Assembly (NCBI GenBank): GCA_963976795.1
Contig: CAXBLT010000013.1
Coordinates: forward strand, 1-64,000
DNA length: 64,000 bases
Direction: 5' to 3'
Source of the DNA: UBA7359 sp963976795
GTDB taxonomy: Bacteria; Pseudomonadota; Gammaproteobacteria; Eutrophobiales; Eutrophobiaceae
In this document: one piece after another, positions 17,942 through 26,135 of the stretch
Layout: every line of letters begins with the position of its first letter
Position numbering within the stretch: the stretch's first letter is position 1
The notes under the pieces: generated by a model
Database searches by the model: none
The model's input: the letters and a program-made list of their open reading frames with translations, nothing else
Told to the model about the DNA's origin: nothing
Made by a program: the position numbers and the translations under genes

Positions 17942-18247
17942 TCAATATTGAGTTGTCATGGCTCTTCTGAATGGGGTAAGTGTGAGAGCTATGTAACAGC
18001 AATGACTGAAAACTTAGTCACTGACTCATGGTGTTATGATCTAATCTGAAACTATTCGCTATTAACTAAAACATACATTTACGGTACATGCTCTGTGCCA
18101 AAACCTCGTTCACTTGAGTTTTAATCGGTGTTCAACCAGTCTCAATCAGGCACAAAACAACACATTCTTTTAGTATTCTGATAGAATTAAAAAGCTTAAG
18201 TAAGCATATTGTATATTTACCCGTAAACAACCAGAGGGATTTGGATT
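17942..18247. other. Intergenic region with no recognised gene
   Basis: This 306-bp gap between the tautomerase and a lipoprotein gene contains no open frame with coding character, no clear palindrome and no RNA gene that I can identify. The last 40 bases are AT-rich and hold the Shine-Dalgarno AGAGGGA of the next gene, so its promoter is probably here. Confidence 0.6.
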
Positions 18248-18796
18248 ATGAAAACAACGAGATTTATCACAGTATTAATTTTTGTAATGATTGTTTTAAC
18301 AGGGTGTGAAACAACATCTTCTATTCCATATTCGGCATCTACTCAAAACGTTCTGAACTTCCAAAAACAGTTACCAGAAACAAATGTGAGCCTGGGTTCG
18401 TTCGTTGATAGTAATCATATGGAGGAATTAACTTGTCGTCTGTTGGGACCTATAGATGTTTCTAGGGGAAAATCAAAAGCTGAATATATAAAAGATGCAA
18501 TGCAAACGGAACTATTTTTAGCTCAAGTATATTCGGTAGATAGCGATGTTATTATTGAAGGGAAACTGGATGCGGTGAATTTTAGTTCGGTTTCCCCAGC
18601 GAACTGGGAGTTTGAGTTTACAGTATCTTCTAATTTATATACTGGCTATACCGTAAAAACGAAATATGAATTTAACACAAGTTACTCTGCTTATAGTGCT
18701 TGTAAAAATGTTGCCGATGCGTTCGGGCCTGCAGTGCAAGATTTGATTAATACAATAGTGACTCATCCTGATTTTTCAAAATTAGTAGAAAAGTAA
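18248..18796 (+). CDS. Hypothetical lipoprotein
   Basis: A 182-residue exported protein with a clear lipoprotein signal: MKTTRFITVLIFVMIVLTGC, lipobox LTGC, Cys20. The mature part is about 160 residues with a beta-rich, low-charge composition and two further cysteines (in ELTCRLLG and YSACKNVAD) that could pair. I do not recognise the family. It is monocistronic, upstream of an oppositely oriented tRNA gene. Confidence 0.75.
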   Translation: MKTTRFITVLIFVMIVLTGCETTSSIPYSASTQNVLNFQKQLPETNVSLGSFVDSNHMEELTCRLLGPIDVSRGKSKAEYIKDAMQTELFLAQVYSVDSDVIIEGKLDAVNFSSVSPANWEFEFTVSSNLYTGYTVKTKYEFNTSYSAYSACKNVADAFGPAVQDLINTIVTHPDFSKLVEK

Positions 18797-18892
18797 ATAT
18801 TCGGAATTAAGTAAATCTATAAAAGATGACTATAAATTGTTTCCGCCGATATTAATTTTAGAAAGTAATCCCGGGGTGTAACATTTTTAATA

Positions 18893-18969
18893 TGGTGGCT
18901 ATGGGTGGAATTGAACCACCGACCCCAGCGTTATGAGTGCTGTGCTCTAACCATCTGAGCTACATAGCC
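18893..18969 (-). tRNA. tRNA-Met (CAT), elongator type
   Basis: A 77-nt cloverleaf on the minus strand with encoded CCA. The acceptor starts GGCTATG and pairs with the 3' CATAGCC. The D arm has GCTC/GAGC and the T arm loop is TTCAATT. The anticodon loop CTCATAA gives CAT. Overall it closely resembles E. coli elongator tRNA-Met (GGCTACG start, A73). The anticodon stem CAGCA/CGCTG has an A-C mismatch at the pair next to the loop (31-39). Initiator tRNA is excluded because the 1-72 pair is a normal G-C and the anticodon stem lacks three consecutive G-C pairs. Confidence 0.93.
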
Positions 18970-19094
18970 AATATTCGATTACTGATTTTCTTCTTGAGTT
19001 GATAAAGAAGGAACGGGATTGTCTTTTCTCTGAGCGAGATTGTCAAGAATGAGATTATTTAGAGTCCTTGAATTATCTCTTGCATTCTCTTTAG

Positions 19095-19730
19095 TCAACG
19101 GGTGCCAAAGATCACCATCGTTTTTCCGGAGACTGATATCAGGTGGTCTTCTTCAAGGCTTTTCAGGACGCGACCAACCATTTCTCGAGAGCAGCCTACG
19201 ATACGGCCTAATTCTTGACGAGTTATGCGAATTTGCATGCCGTCAGGGTGGGTCATGGCATCGGGCTCCTTGCAGAGATCCAGTAGGGTTCTTGCTACAC
19301 GGCCTTTTACATCCGTGAAGGCCAAATCACTTACTTTGCGGCTAGTTCGGCGTAATCGGATCGCCATTTGAGCCGCAATCGAAAAAAGCAGGTCTGGGAA
19401 AATATTATGCAGGCTTTTTACTTTTTCGTAGCTGATTTTGGCAATATCTGACTTTGTTTTTGCTCTAACGAAGGCGCTACGGCTTAATTCGTCATTAAAT
19501 AATCCTATTTCACCAAAAAACTCACCAGCATTCAGATAGGCCAATACAATTTCATGACCCTTGCTGTCTTCTACCATGACGGTAACCGAACCTTTGGTGA
19601 TGTAATACAGATCATGAGAAGGATCGCCTGCTTTTATAATAAGCTGCTTGGCGGCGTAGGTTTTTTGGTGGCAATGTTCCAGGAAACGAGTTGTTAAAGA
19701 GTCTCTTTCCAAAGATATTGAAGTCGCCAT
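19095..19730 (-). CDS. crp: cAMP receptor protein (CRP)-type transcription regulator
   Basis: A 211-residue regulator, the same length as E. coli CRP (210). The cyclic-nucleotide pocket is intact: GEFFGEIGLF is followed by SRSAFVRAKT, keeping the Arg-Ser pair that binds cAMP. The C-terminal helix-turn-helix ITRQELGRIVGCSREMVGRVLKS has the R-E-x2-x-R recognition helix of CRP. So it should bind TGTGA-N6-TCACA. Exactly such a site occurs at 21982-21997. The gene is divergent from an OsmC gene, the same pairing as crp-yhfA in enterics. Confidence 0.94.
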   Translation of the reverse strand: MATSISLERDSLTTRFLEHCHQKTYAAKQLIIKAGDPSHDLYYITKGSVTVMVEDSKGHEIVLAYLNAGEFFGEIGLFNDELSRSAFVRAKTKSDIAKISYEKVKSLHNIFPDLLFSIAAQMAIRLRRTSRKVSDLAFTDVKGRVARTLLDLCKEPDAMTHPDGMQIRITRQELGRIVGCSREMVGRVLKSLEEDHLISVSGKTMVIFGTR

Positions 19731-19820
19731 ATTTATATTTCCTCTACAGAATCATCTCTGCTATGCATGTATGAACTATGTTACTCTTTTTCCAGAAAAT
19801 CAACTGCTTGGAGAGTTAAA

Positions 19821-20249
19821 TTGGAGATTAAAGTAAGCTGGGCTGGTAATGCTGCTTTTATAGGGGAGTCGAGTTCAGGGCATAAGGTGGTGATGGATGG
19901 GCCTGCCGAAGGGGGAGGCCGTGATCTTGGACCACGCCCAATGGAGATGTTATTAATGGGGACAGGAGGTTGTAGCAGCTATGATGTTGTCTCTATCTTG
20001 AAAAAAGCACGTCAGAATGTCAGTGCTTGTGAAGTGGTGATTAGTTCTGAGCGCGCTGATAGTGAGCCTAAGGTATTTACCAGGATCCACATTCATTTCA
20101 AGGTTTCAGGATCTTCTTTGAAAGAAAAACAGGTGGCGCGGGCGGTTTCTTTGTCAGCTGAGAAGTATTGTTCTGCTTCAATTATGCTTGGTGCTATGGC
20201 AGAGATCACACACGATTATGAGATTCTGGAGGTTGAAGGTACTTTGTAG
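19821..20249 (+). CDS. OsmC family peroxidase-like protein (YhfA type)
   Basis: A 142-residue protein with the two conserved OsmC cysteines, Cys51 in GTGGCSSYDVV and Cys117 in EKYCSASIML, and the LGPRPMEMLL helix. I place the start at TTG 19821 because GGAGAG lies six bases before it and the family begins MEIxVxW there. A more upstream ATG at 19767 would add 18 residues with no family counterpart. OsmC/Ohr proteins reduce organic hydroperoxides with thiols; the YhfA branch is less well characterised. The 3' end overlaps the convergent PAS gene by 34 bp. Confidence 0.88.
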   Translation: MEIKVSWAGNAAFIGESSSGHKVVMDGPAEGGGRDLGPRPMEMLLMGTGGCSSYDVVSILKKARQNVSACEVVISSERADSEPKVFTRIHIHFKVSGSSLKEKQVARAVSLSAEKYCSASIMLGAMAEITHDYEILEVEGTL

Positions 20250-21037
20250 TTGTGCTCATTTAAATAATCGATAACGCGTTTTAATAGAGCCGCTTCATCT
20301 TCTCCTTTACGCCATGATGAGACAGAGATCGTGGTCTCAATTTTTTTATGATTTTCAGGTAGTTTGAATCGACTGAGTTGAAACTTTATTTTTCTGGCGA
20401 GCTTATTTGCCGCATCTTCTCCAGTTTCAGGCAAGATAAGCAAGAAGTCTGACATATTCCAGTGACCGACATCATCAACCCATCTAAGCTTGTCTTTTAG
20501 TATCATTGCTATCGCATGATTAATGCTTTCATTTTCGACATCAATGTCAGGACGAGTCCTCAGCATGATAATTGATAATGGATTGAAATAACGTCGACTA
20601 CGCGAAACATGTAAAGACAGCTTTTTCAAAATACCATGACGTGTATATAAACCTGTGTGTCCTTCTACTTGTTCGAAACCGTACTGGATCTGTTCATCAG
20701 CTAAGTTTGTAAAATTAACAAGACAACCAATCTCGGTAACTTCATCAAATTCTGCCTGTAAGCGTTTAGATATATAATTGAAATTGAATAGAGTGTCATT
20801 GTTTGGGCTATTGATGTGTTGCCTGGCGATTCTTTCTGATATCGGGAAAATATTCGTACCAGGCAGTTCGGAACGTAAATGTCCGACTAGTTGTCTGGCC
20901 TCTAGTCCCACCTGTTCACAGAGTGTTTTATTCACCCAAATAATACGATTATCAGAATTTACCAGGAAAATACCGACTGGTAATAAGTGTAGTAAAGATA
21001 AAAGATTATCTGAGTCTAGCGAAGGTAATTGGATCAT
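20216..21037 (-). CDS. PAS domain protein with degenerate GGDEF domain
   Basis: A 273-residue cytoplasmic protein. Residues about 12-120 form a PAS domain (PVGIFLVNSDNRIIWVNKTL). Residues about 125-265 fold like GGDEF (GHTGLYTRHGILKKLS opens it), but the signature position reads NMSDF (194-198) instead of GGDEF, so diguanylate cyclase activity is unlikely. It may bind ligand or act as a scaffold. I chose ATG 21037 behind AGGG; a TTG at 21091 would add 18 residues. It lies downstream of the response regulator on the same strand, 176 bp away, and could be its functional partner. Confidence 0.8.
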   Translation of the reverse strand: MIQLPSLDSDNLLSLLHLLPVGIFLVNSDNRIIWVNKTLCEQVGLEARQLVGHLRSELPGTNIFPISERIARQHINSPNNDTLFNFNYISKRLQAEFDEVTEIGCLVNFTNLADEQIQYGFEQVEGHTGLYTRHGILKKLSLHVSRSRRYFNPLSIIMLRTRPDIDVENESINHAIAMILKDKLRWVDDVGHWNMSDFLLILPETGEDAANKLARKIKFQLSRFKLPENHKKIETTISVSSWRKGEDEAALLKRVIDYLNEHNYKVPSTSRIS

Positions 21038-21213
21038 ATTGGGCCCTGAAATTAGTGTCTTTCTCCAGCCTATATAGCGACCTTTGAGCAAAATACTTTA
21101 GCTGCTACTACGGGGGGATATAATGACAAAGCTAGATTCATGTAATGACGTACCTAGCGAGCTTTGAGGCTCTTTACTTGGGAGGAATTCAGTGAGCTTT
21201 GATGGACGTACTC

Positions 21214-21861
21214 TTATTTTTCAAAGTGTTCAGAGCGCATAATCATGGCTACTGGCCCAGTAATAATTTTATGAAACAGGGCAGATTGGCGATTCGTTTT
21301 TGTTTTTCGATAAATATGTTTCAGGTGAGTGCGAACTGTTGAAACACTGATGTGTAATGATTCTGCCGTTGATTCAATATCGGGATTATCAAGCAATTGG
21401 GATACAACACGAGACTCTGCCGGGGTTAAATCGTAGACCTGATGTAAGATCTCATCCAGAACAGGAGGTTCTTTTTTAACAGGGTTATTCTTATTTTTAT
21501 CGAGTGCAAACCGAACCGTTGTTTTTAGATCAATGTCGCGCAATGGTTTATTGATAAACCCATAAGGATTAGTCATTTGCGCGCGCTCAAGTGTATCTTC
21601 ATCACTGTATGCTGTGACATAGATCACTGGGATTTGAAGTTTTTGCATGATGACTTCTGCTGTTTCTATGCCATCTAACCCTTTACCAAGACGAATATCC
21701 ATTAAAACCAGATCGGGTTTTAATTTTTTTGTTTTTTCTATCGCCTCAGCACCAGAATATGCAACGCTAGGAACAATAAAACCGAAGTTTTCCAAGTACA
21801 ATTGCATGACGCTAGCCGTAGTCTGATCATCATCTACAATAAGTATCCTTTCTCCCGACAT
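21214..21861 (-). CDS. Two-component response regulator with LuxR-type helix-turn-helix
   Basis: A 215-residue regulator. The receiver domain (1-120) has the acidic pocket in ILIVDDD, phospho-acceptor Asp55 in LVLMDIRLG, Thr83 in VTAYSD and Lys105 in NKPL, so it is competent for phosphorylation. Residues about 143-205 are a LuxR/NarL helix-turn-helix (LTPAESRVVSQLL, STVRTHLKHIYRK). ATG 21861 has a very strong Shine-Dalgarno, GGAGGG, four bases upstream; an ATG at 21888 is possible but has none. No histidine kinase is adjacent. A consensus CRP site lies about 120 bp upstream, suggesting cAMP-CRP control. Confidence 0.9.
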   Translation of the reverse strand: MSGERILIVDDDQTTASVMQLYLENFGFIVPSVAYSGAEAIEKTKKLKPDLVLMDIRLGKGLDGIETAEVIMQKLQIPVIYVTAYSDEDTLERAQMTNPYGFINKPLRDIDLKTTVRFALDKNKNNPVKKEPPVLDEILHQVYDLTPAESRVVSQLLDNPDIESTAESLHISVSTVRTHLKHIYRKTKTNRQSALFHKIITGPVAMIMRSEHFEK

Positions 21862-21934
21862 CGTCCCTCCAAAGATAAATTTAGACATTTTAGTTACTTA
21901 GCACATACTATACGAATTATATAAGAAAGACTTT

Positions 21935-21961
21935 ACCCTAAAATGAGTATATTTTTAGGGT
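21935..21961. other. Inverted repeat upstream of the response regulator
   Basis: ACCCTAAAA and TTTTAGGGT form perfect 9-base arms around a 9-base spacer. The repeat lies 74 bp upstream of the regulator's start and 21 bp downstream of the CRP site in the direction of transcription. The arm spacing fits a dimeric activator or autoregulatory operator; a terminator for tusA is the alternative, though no T run follows on the minus strand. Confidence 0.4.
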
Positions 21962-21981
21962 GCTGATCTAATTACGAAAAT

Positions 21982-21997
21982 TGTGATTTGGTTCACA
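21982..21997 (-). promoter_or_regulatory. Consensus CRP binding site
   Basis: TGTGATTTGGTTCACA matches TGTGA-N6-TCACA in all ten half-site positions and is flanked by A/T on both sides. It is 121 bp upstream of the response-regulator start and 51 bp past the tusA stop. The crp gene with an intact recognition helix is only 2.3 kb away. A site this far from the start codon can act in class I activation if the promoter lies between it and the gene. Confidence 0.75.
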
Positions 21998-22047
21998 AAA
22001 CCACTAAAAATCACATTATATCGGTGAAATGGTGTAAGCGTAATAAT

Positions 22048-22320
22048 TTAGATCTTTTTCGGGTTGTGCGCGCGTTTAATGGTAAAGCGATAAATACCAT
22101 CAGTTTCGGTTGAATCGATAATTTGATGCTCAGTACGAGCGCAATATGCTTCGAAATCGACTTGCGAGTGCGGATCGGTTGTTTCAACAAAAAGAATTTC
22201 AGAAGGATTCATTTTGTTTAAAAGTACCTTGGTCTTCAGAATAGGTAAGGGACAATTTAACCCCTTTGCATCAAGCGTTTGATCGAACCTTTGTTGTTTG
22301 CCTGTTCTTGTATTCACCAA
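22048..22320 (-). CDS. tusA: TusA/SirA-like sulfurtransferase
   Basis: A 90-residue protein with the TusA signature NCPLPILKTKVLLNK; the persulfide-carrying cysteine is Cys23 in CPxP. TusA relays sulfur from a cysteine desulfurase to tRNA thiolation or, in sulfur oxidisers, to the sHdr/Dsr systems. Neither partner set is in this window. It starts about 38 bp from the 3' end of the upstream TonB receptor gene on the same strand, and might be transcribed with it. Confidence 0.88.
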   Translation of the reverse strand: MVNTRTGKQQRFDQTLDAKGLNCPLPILKTKVLLNKMNPSEILFVETTDPHSQVDFEAYCARTEHQIIDSTETDGIYRFTIKRAHNPKKI

Positions 22321-22357
22321 GGTACTTTACATTACGAATTAAAATTGCGCTATTGTA

Positions 22358-24337
22358 TTAAAAAGCGGCTTGGACCCCAACCATGAATGCTCTACCCATA
22401 ATAGGCGCACGGTTTTTAATAAATGAAGTATGTAAACGTCCGTCTTCATCAAGAAGGTTTGTCGCTTTGGCAAAAAGCCCTAGGCTTCGCTCACCTTCAA
22501 AAACATCATAGTTTGCATTGAGATCGAGCACAGTATAACCATCAGTGTCTGTTTCCAATGCTCCGTTGTCATTTTGTGCAAAATAGTTTGTTAGATCTAT
22601 GCCTGCACGAAATTTATTATATTCATAGTCTATACTGCTACCGATGCGTGGAGGCGAAATACGCGCTATGTTCTCTCCATTTTCACGTTCAGCACGGACA
22701 TAGTCACCAAATAAATTAAAATCCACTTTACCTTTATTGCCTGAGTATAAGTTGATAGTGCTTGCTACTTCAAAGCCATAGAACACAGTGTCATCTTGTT
22801 GAAATTGAACCAATGTAAATTCGCCTGCTGCAGTACCCGTTTCATCGACTAAATCAACCGCACCATCGTTGTTTCTATCCAGACCTTGTAAAAAGATAAA
22901 GTCTTCAATGTAATTTACAAATAGATTGAGGCTCCATTGCACTATGCCTTTTTCTTGTGTCAGTGAGAGATCGATACTATTTGCTGTTTCAATATCCATT
23001 CCTGATTGACCTAATTCAAAAGTACCTGTTGCTACATGTGGACCATTGGCAAACAGCTCTTCGGCAGCCGGGGCACGTTGGCTACGACTGATATTCAGAC
23101 CCAATGCGGTATCTTCGATAAAATGCCAATGAATACCGGAAGAGATGCTATACATGTCATTACTAACTGCTGCGGCATTATCAGGATCACTCTCTTGATG
23201 TTCAAAGCGTCCACCGATTTCAAAATGTAACCCATCAATAATATCGGTGTCTTCTAAAATAAAAACAGCAAATGTTTCAGTATTGGTTTTAGGCATAAAG
23301 GCTTCATCTCCAACTGCACTAACATCACGATAGCCAAATTGTGTTCCAATAACGCCATTGAAAGGTCCGATCTGTCCGTGTTGTATTTCTAGGCGGCCAT
23401 CTAATTGTTCATTATTAAATACCGTTCCTGGAGAAAGAGCATCTTCAAATTCAATGTGTTGGTAATCGTTATAACCCAATTGTAGATTGATGGCTTTTAT
23501 GCCGTTAAACGGGTTGTTAATTTGTCCCGTTAGTGTTGTTCGGTCTTGTTCTGATTCAATAAAAGGCAGTTCGCTCGGGTCATCCGGGTTTAATGGAACA
23601 CCGTGAGTGGAATCAAAACGACCATAAGAAATACCTATGAACCCCCAGTCATCTATAAATGAAGTACCTAAGTTAATATTCTTTGAATCGTAATAACTAT
23701 TAAATACCTGACCATTACTAGAAGAGTAATTTTTTGCATCACGGTTTGTTCCATCGAGATGAAACGCCATTTTCCCATAACCACCCTCAGCTTGTAATGA
23801 AAGCAACTTTTCAAGAGAGTTGGAGTTAAAGCTGGAAAATGCGCGCGCATTAAATGATTCAGGGACGTATTCAGGAATACGGTTTGAAACAACGTTGACT
23901 AGTCCACCGGATGCTTCACTACCATAAAGTAGCGTTGATGGTCCGCGGAATATTTCAATCTGATCGGCATGAATTGGATCAATAGTGACTGCGTGATCAA
24001 CACTAATGGTAGAGACATCCATCGAACCTACGCCGTTTTCCAGGATTTGTACACGTGAACCACTTAAACCACGGATAACAGGCCGACTTGCTAGTGGACT
24101 AAAACGGTTTGTGGTTACCCCTGGTATATTGGAAAGTGTTTCGCCAATAGTTGACGATTGTCTTTCGATTAAATCTTCGTTCCTAAGAACGGTAATAGGT
24201 TGAGCTATGTGTTCTATGCTTTGTAAACCAATAGGTCTGGCTGTAATGGTGTATCCTTCTAAAGTTGTTGGTTCTTCAGAATAGGCAACTTGTGATGCGG
24301 TAAATAGTGTAATAGCAACGGTATATAGTAATTTCAT
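22358..24337 (-). CDS. TonB-dependent outer-membrane receptor, probable zinc receptor (ZnuD-like)
   Basis: A 659-residue outer-membrane protein with signal peptide MKLLYTVAITLFTASQVAYS. The plug domain (about 40-160) contains RPVIRGLSGSRVQILENGVG and EIFRGPSTLLYGSEASGG, a pattern seen in ZnuD and related metal receptors. The rest is a 22-strand-type barrel ending in the aromatic-terminated strand MVGVQAAF. ATG 24337 has GAGGGAAG nearby; an ATG 33 bp upstream is also in frame. It lies 71 bp after a small Cys/His-rich protein gene, divergent from zur-znuACB, which is why zinc is the proposed cargo. Cobalamin or siderophore uptake is a less likely alternative. Confidence 0.88.
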   Translation of the reverse strand: MKLLYTVAITLFTASQVAYSEEPTTLEGYTITARPIGLQSIEHIAQPITVLRNEDLIERQSSTIGETLSNIPGVTTNRFSPLASRPVIRGLSGSRVQILENGVGSMDVSTISVDHAVTIDPIHADQIEIFRGPSTLLYGSEASGGLVNVVSNRIPEYVPESFNARAFSSFNSNSLEKLLSLQAEGGYGKMAFHLDGTNRDAKNYSSSNGQVFNSYYDSKNINLGTSFIDDWGFIGISYGRFDSTHGVPLNPDDPSELPFIESEQDRTTLTGQINNPFNGIKAINLQLGYNDYQHIEFEDALSPGTVFNNEQLDGRLEIQHGQIGPFNGVIGTQFGYRDVSAVGDEAFMPKTNTETFAVFILEDTDIIDGLHFEIGGRFEHQESDPDNAAAVSNDMYSISSGIHWHFIEDTALGLNISRSQRAPAAEELFANGPHVATGTFELGQSGMDIETANSIDLSLTQEKGIVQWSLNLFVNYIEDFIFLQGLDRNNDGAVDLVDETGTAAGEFTLVQFQQDDTVFYGFEVASTINLYSGNKGKVDFNLFGDYVRAERENGENIARISPPRIGSSIDYEYNKFRAGIDLTNYFAQNDNGALETDTDGYTVLDLNANYDVFEGERSLGLFAKATNLLDEDGRLHTSFIKNRAPIMGRAFMVGVQAAF

Positions 24338-24364
24338 TTTACTTCCCTCAATAACAATAATCTT

Positions 24365-24385
24365 CGACACGAATAAAACGTGTCG
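24365..24385 (-). other. Hairpin between the small zinc-locus gene and the TonB receptor gene
   Basis: CGACACG, loop AATAAAA, CGTGTCG is a perfect 7-bp stem. It lies in the 71-bp gap between the two same-strand genes, about 28 bases before the receptor's start. It lacks a following T run, so it is more likely a processing or expression-balancing hairpin than a full terminator. Confidence 0.4.
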
Positions 24386-24408
24386 ATACGCTTAAAAATA
24401 AATAGTTA

Positions 24409-24696
24409 CTAAAGGGTGGTAGGAGGGCCTCGATTATTTAGGGAAAATAATACAGCAAGATAAATAGATTGATTATGATGAGGCGTTCTTTCAAGATCAG
24501 GAAATAATATGTTACCTGTACCTGATGGTTCAGCTAGTGCATTATCCATATTCAATTGATGAAGACAGACAAAGCATGGTTCTCTATCCTTATGTATTAA
24601 ATCATGCTCGAACGCATGCACTACTGTCGCGAATTGCGACAATAGTAATAATAAAATCAATGGTTTAATGATTATATTTTTTAGCATGAATGGCAT
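24409..24696 (-). CDS. Small secreted Cys/His-rich protein of the zinc uptake locus
   Basis: A 95-residue protein with a cleavable signal (hydrophobic residues about 8-26, ending VVHA). The mature 67 residues carry possible metal ligands: HDLIH, CFVCLHQ and PHHNQS. It ends NRGPPTTL. Short proteins of this type, with CxxCH and a C-terminal RGPP, occur beside Zur-regulated TonB receptors and are sometimes annotated as zinc chaperones; I rely on memory for that. The Zur-like box lies 17 bp upstream of its start. A second start (ATG 24687) would remove three residues. Its biochemical function is unproven. Confidence 0.7.
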   Translation of the reverse strand: MPFMLKNIIIKPLILLLLLSQFATVVHAFEHDLIHKDREPCFVCLHQLNMDNALAEPSGTGNILFPDLERTPHHNQSIYLAVLFSLNNRGPPTTL

Positions 24697-24712
24697 TTAT
24701 TAATATACAATA

Positions 24713-24734
24713 ATGTAATATTATAACATTACAT
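24713..24734. promoter_or_regulatory. Probable Zur box in a divergent promoter region
   Basis: The core TGTAATATTATAACATTACA (24714-24733) is a 20-bp palindrome with a single mismatched pair; the flanking A and T extend it to 22 bp. It resembles the gammaproteobacterial Zur consensus (a TGTTATAnnATAACA-like palindrome). It lies exactly between the small zinc-locus gene and zur-znuACB, so one bound repressor could control both directions. Confidence 0.7.
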
Positions 24735-24767
24735 AAATACTATCAATTTGATTATCTTGGATTTTTT

Positions 24768-25265
24768 GTGAGTAAGAACAAGTCAATTAGCCCTTTTAAG
24801 CCCGCTGCGCATAAGCATCAAGAATGTTTGCATTCAGCTATGAAAGCAGCAAAAAAGCATTGTGAAAGTGCTGGGTTACGTTTAACGCCAATAAGACAGC
24901 GTGTTCTGGAGTTGGTTTGGCAAAGTCATGAACCGGTTAAAGCCTATGACATTCTCGATGAATTAAAACGGTCTAAATCATCTTCAGCACCACCGACAGT
25001 TTACCGTGCACTGGATTTTCTACTTGAAGAAGGTTTGGTTCATAAAATTGAATCATTAAATGCATATGTTGGTTGTGGCAACCCAGAAGATGTTCACAAA
25101 GGCCAGTTTTTTATCTGCCATGATTGTGGTGTAGTCGCCGAGCTTGATGATGATGAGATTCGAGATTTGTTACAAAAAAAGGCTAAGCGATTTGGTTTTA
25201 AGATTAATGATGAAATGGTTGAGATTAAGGGCTATTGTCAGGAATGCCGCGGAATAAAAGCATAA
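24768..25265 (+). CDS. zur: Zinc uptake regulator Zur (Fur family)
   Basis: A 165-residue Fur-family repressor. The winged-helix domain contains LRLTPIRQRVLELV and PPTVYRALDFL. The dimerisation domain has structural-zinc cysteine pairs CHDCG and CQECRG and a GNPEDVHKGQFFIC segment. Fur-type His-rich regulatory sites are reduced, as in Zur. The start is GTG 24768 with a weak Shine-Dalgarno; ATG 24840 is possible but would cut into the conserved N-terminal helix. It is the first gene of zur-znuACB, 3 bp before znuA, so it is probably autoregulated through the upstream box. Confidence 0.9.
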   Translation: MSKNKSISPFKPAAHKHQECLHSAMKAAKKHCESAGLRLTPIRQRVLELVWQSHEPVKAYDILDELKRSKSSSAPPTVYRALDFLLEEGLVHKIESLNAYVGCGNPEDVHKGQFFICHDCGVVAELDDDEIRDLLQKKAKRFGFKINDEMVEIKGYCQECRGIKA

Positions 25266-25268
25266 GTC

Positions 25269-26135
25269 ATGGTGAATTATTTGAAGGTTTTACTAATATT
25301 GTCGTTGCTACAATTTATTTTGGTAACAAAAACTTATGCTGATGATAAAGTTATTGCATTCGTCAGTATCTTGCCACAGCAATATTTTGTTCAGAAAATA
25401 GGCAATGATTTTGTAGATGTTCATGTCATGGTGGGCCCCGGACAAAATCCTGCCACCTATGAACCCACGCCTCAACAAATGGCCGCTTTGTCTAAAGCAG
25501 ATGTCTATTTCAGGATAGGCGTCCCATTTGAGTCTGCATGGTTAGATAAGATAAAACTGAATAATAAAAATTTAAAAATTGTTGAATGTTGTAAATCTAT
25601 TTCAAATCTGAATGATCATGGCCATTCGCATGATCATGGGCATGATTATGACCCCCACGTTTGGACCAGTCCTAAAAAAGTTATCAAGATTGCTGAGTTG
25701 ATAAAAAACTCATTGATCGAAATAGATAATAAAAATAGTGCTGCTTATGAAGCGTCAGAAAGATCATTCAACGAAAATATTACGGAATTGGATGAAGTGA
25801 TAAAAAATAAAACTAAAAATATAAAAAACAGAATGTTGATAGTTTCACATTCATCCTGGAGTTACTTTGCTGATGAATATGGTTTTACACAAGTCTCAAT
25901 TGAACAAGGAGGCAAAGAGATACAAGCAAGTTCAATGGTGAGCTTGATAAAAACAGCAAAAGAAAAAAATGTTAAGACGATATTTGTGCAACCGCAATTT
26001 AATGATCGGGCAGCAAAGGTTGTCGCAAATGAACTAAAAGCAGAAATTATGGTTCTGGACCCACTCGCATTTAATTATATTGAAAACATGAACATGGTAG
26101 CGGACAGAATCCTAAAAGGATTATCTCATGACTAA
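25269..26135 (+). CDS. znuA: High-affinity zinc-binding periplasmic protein ZnuA
   Basis: A 288-residue solute-binding protein of cluster A-I. The signal peptide ends near TYA. Zinc ligands are seen in the GQNPATYEPTP segment, in the DPHVWTSPK region and in VSHSSWSYFA. A short histidine-rich loop, HGHSHDHGHDYDPH (about residues 118-131), distinguishes zinc from manganese binders. It overlaps znuC by 8 bp. It probably receives zinc after entry through the TonB receptor encoded across the divergent promoter. Confidence 0.94.
   Translation: MVNYLKVLLILSLLQFILVTKTYADDKVIAFVSILPQQYFVQKIGNDFVDVHVMVGPGQNPATYEPTPQQMAALSKADVYFRIGVPFESAWLDKIKLNNKNLKIVECCKSISNLNDHGHSHDHGHDYDPHVWTSPKKVIKIAELIKNSLIEIDNKNSAAYEASERSFNENITELDEVIKNKTKNIKNRMLIVSHSSWSYFADEYGFTQVSIEQGGKEIQASSMVSLIKTAKEKNVKTIFVQPQFNDRAAKVVANELKAEIMVLDPLAFNYIENMNMVADRILKGLSHD

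Noticed and set aside
22048..22320. tusA as part of a sulfur-oxidation (sHdr or Dsr) cluster
   Set aside because: No rhd-tusA-dsrE, hdr or dsr gene is adjacent; neighbours belong to metal uptake and signalling.
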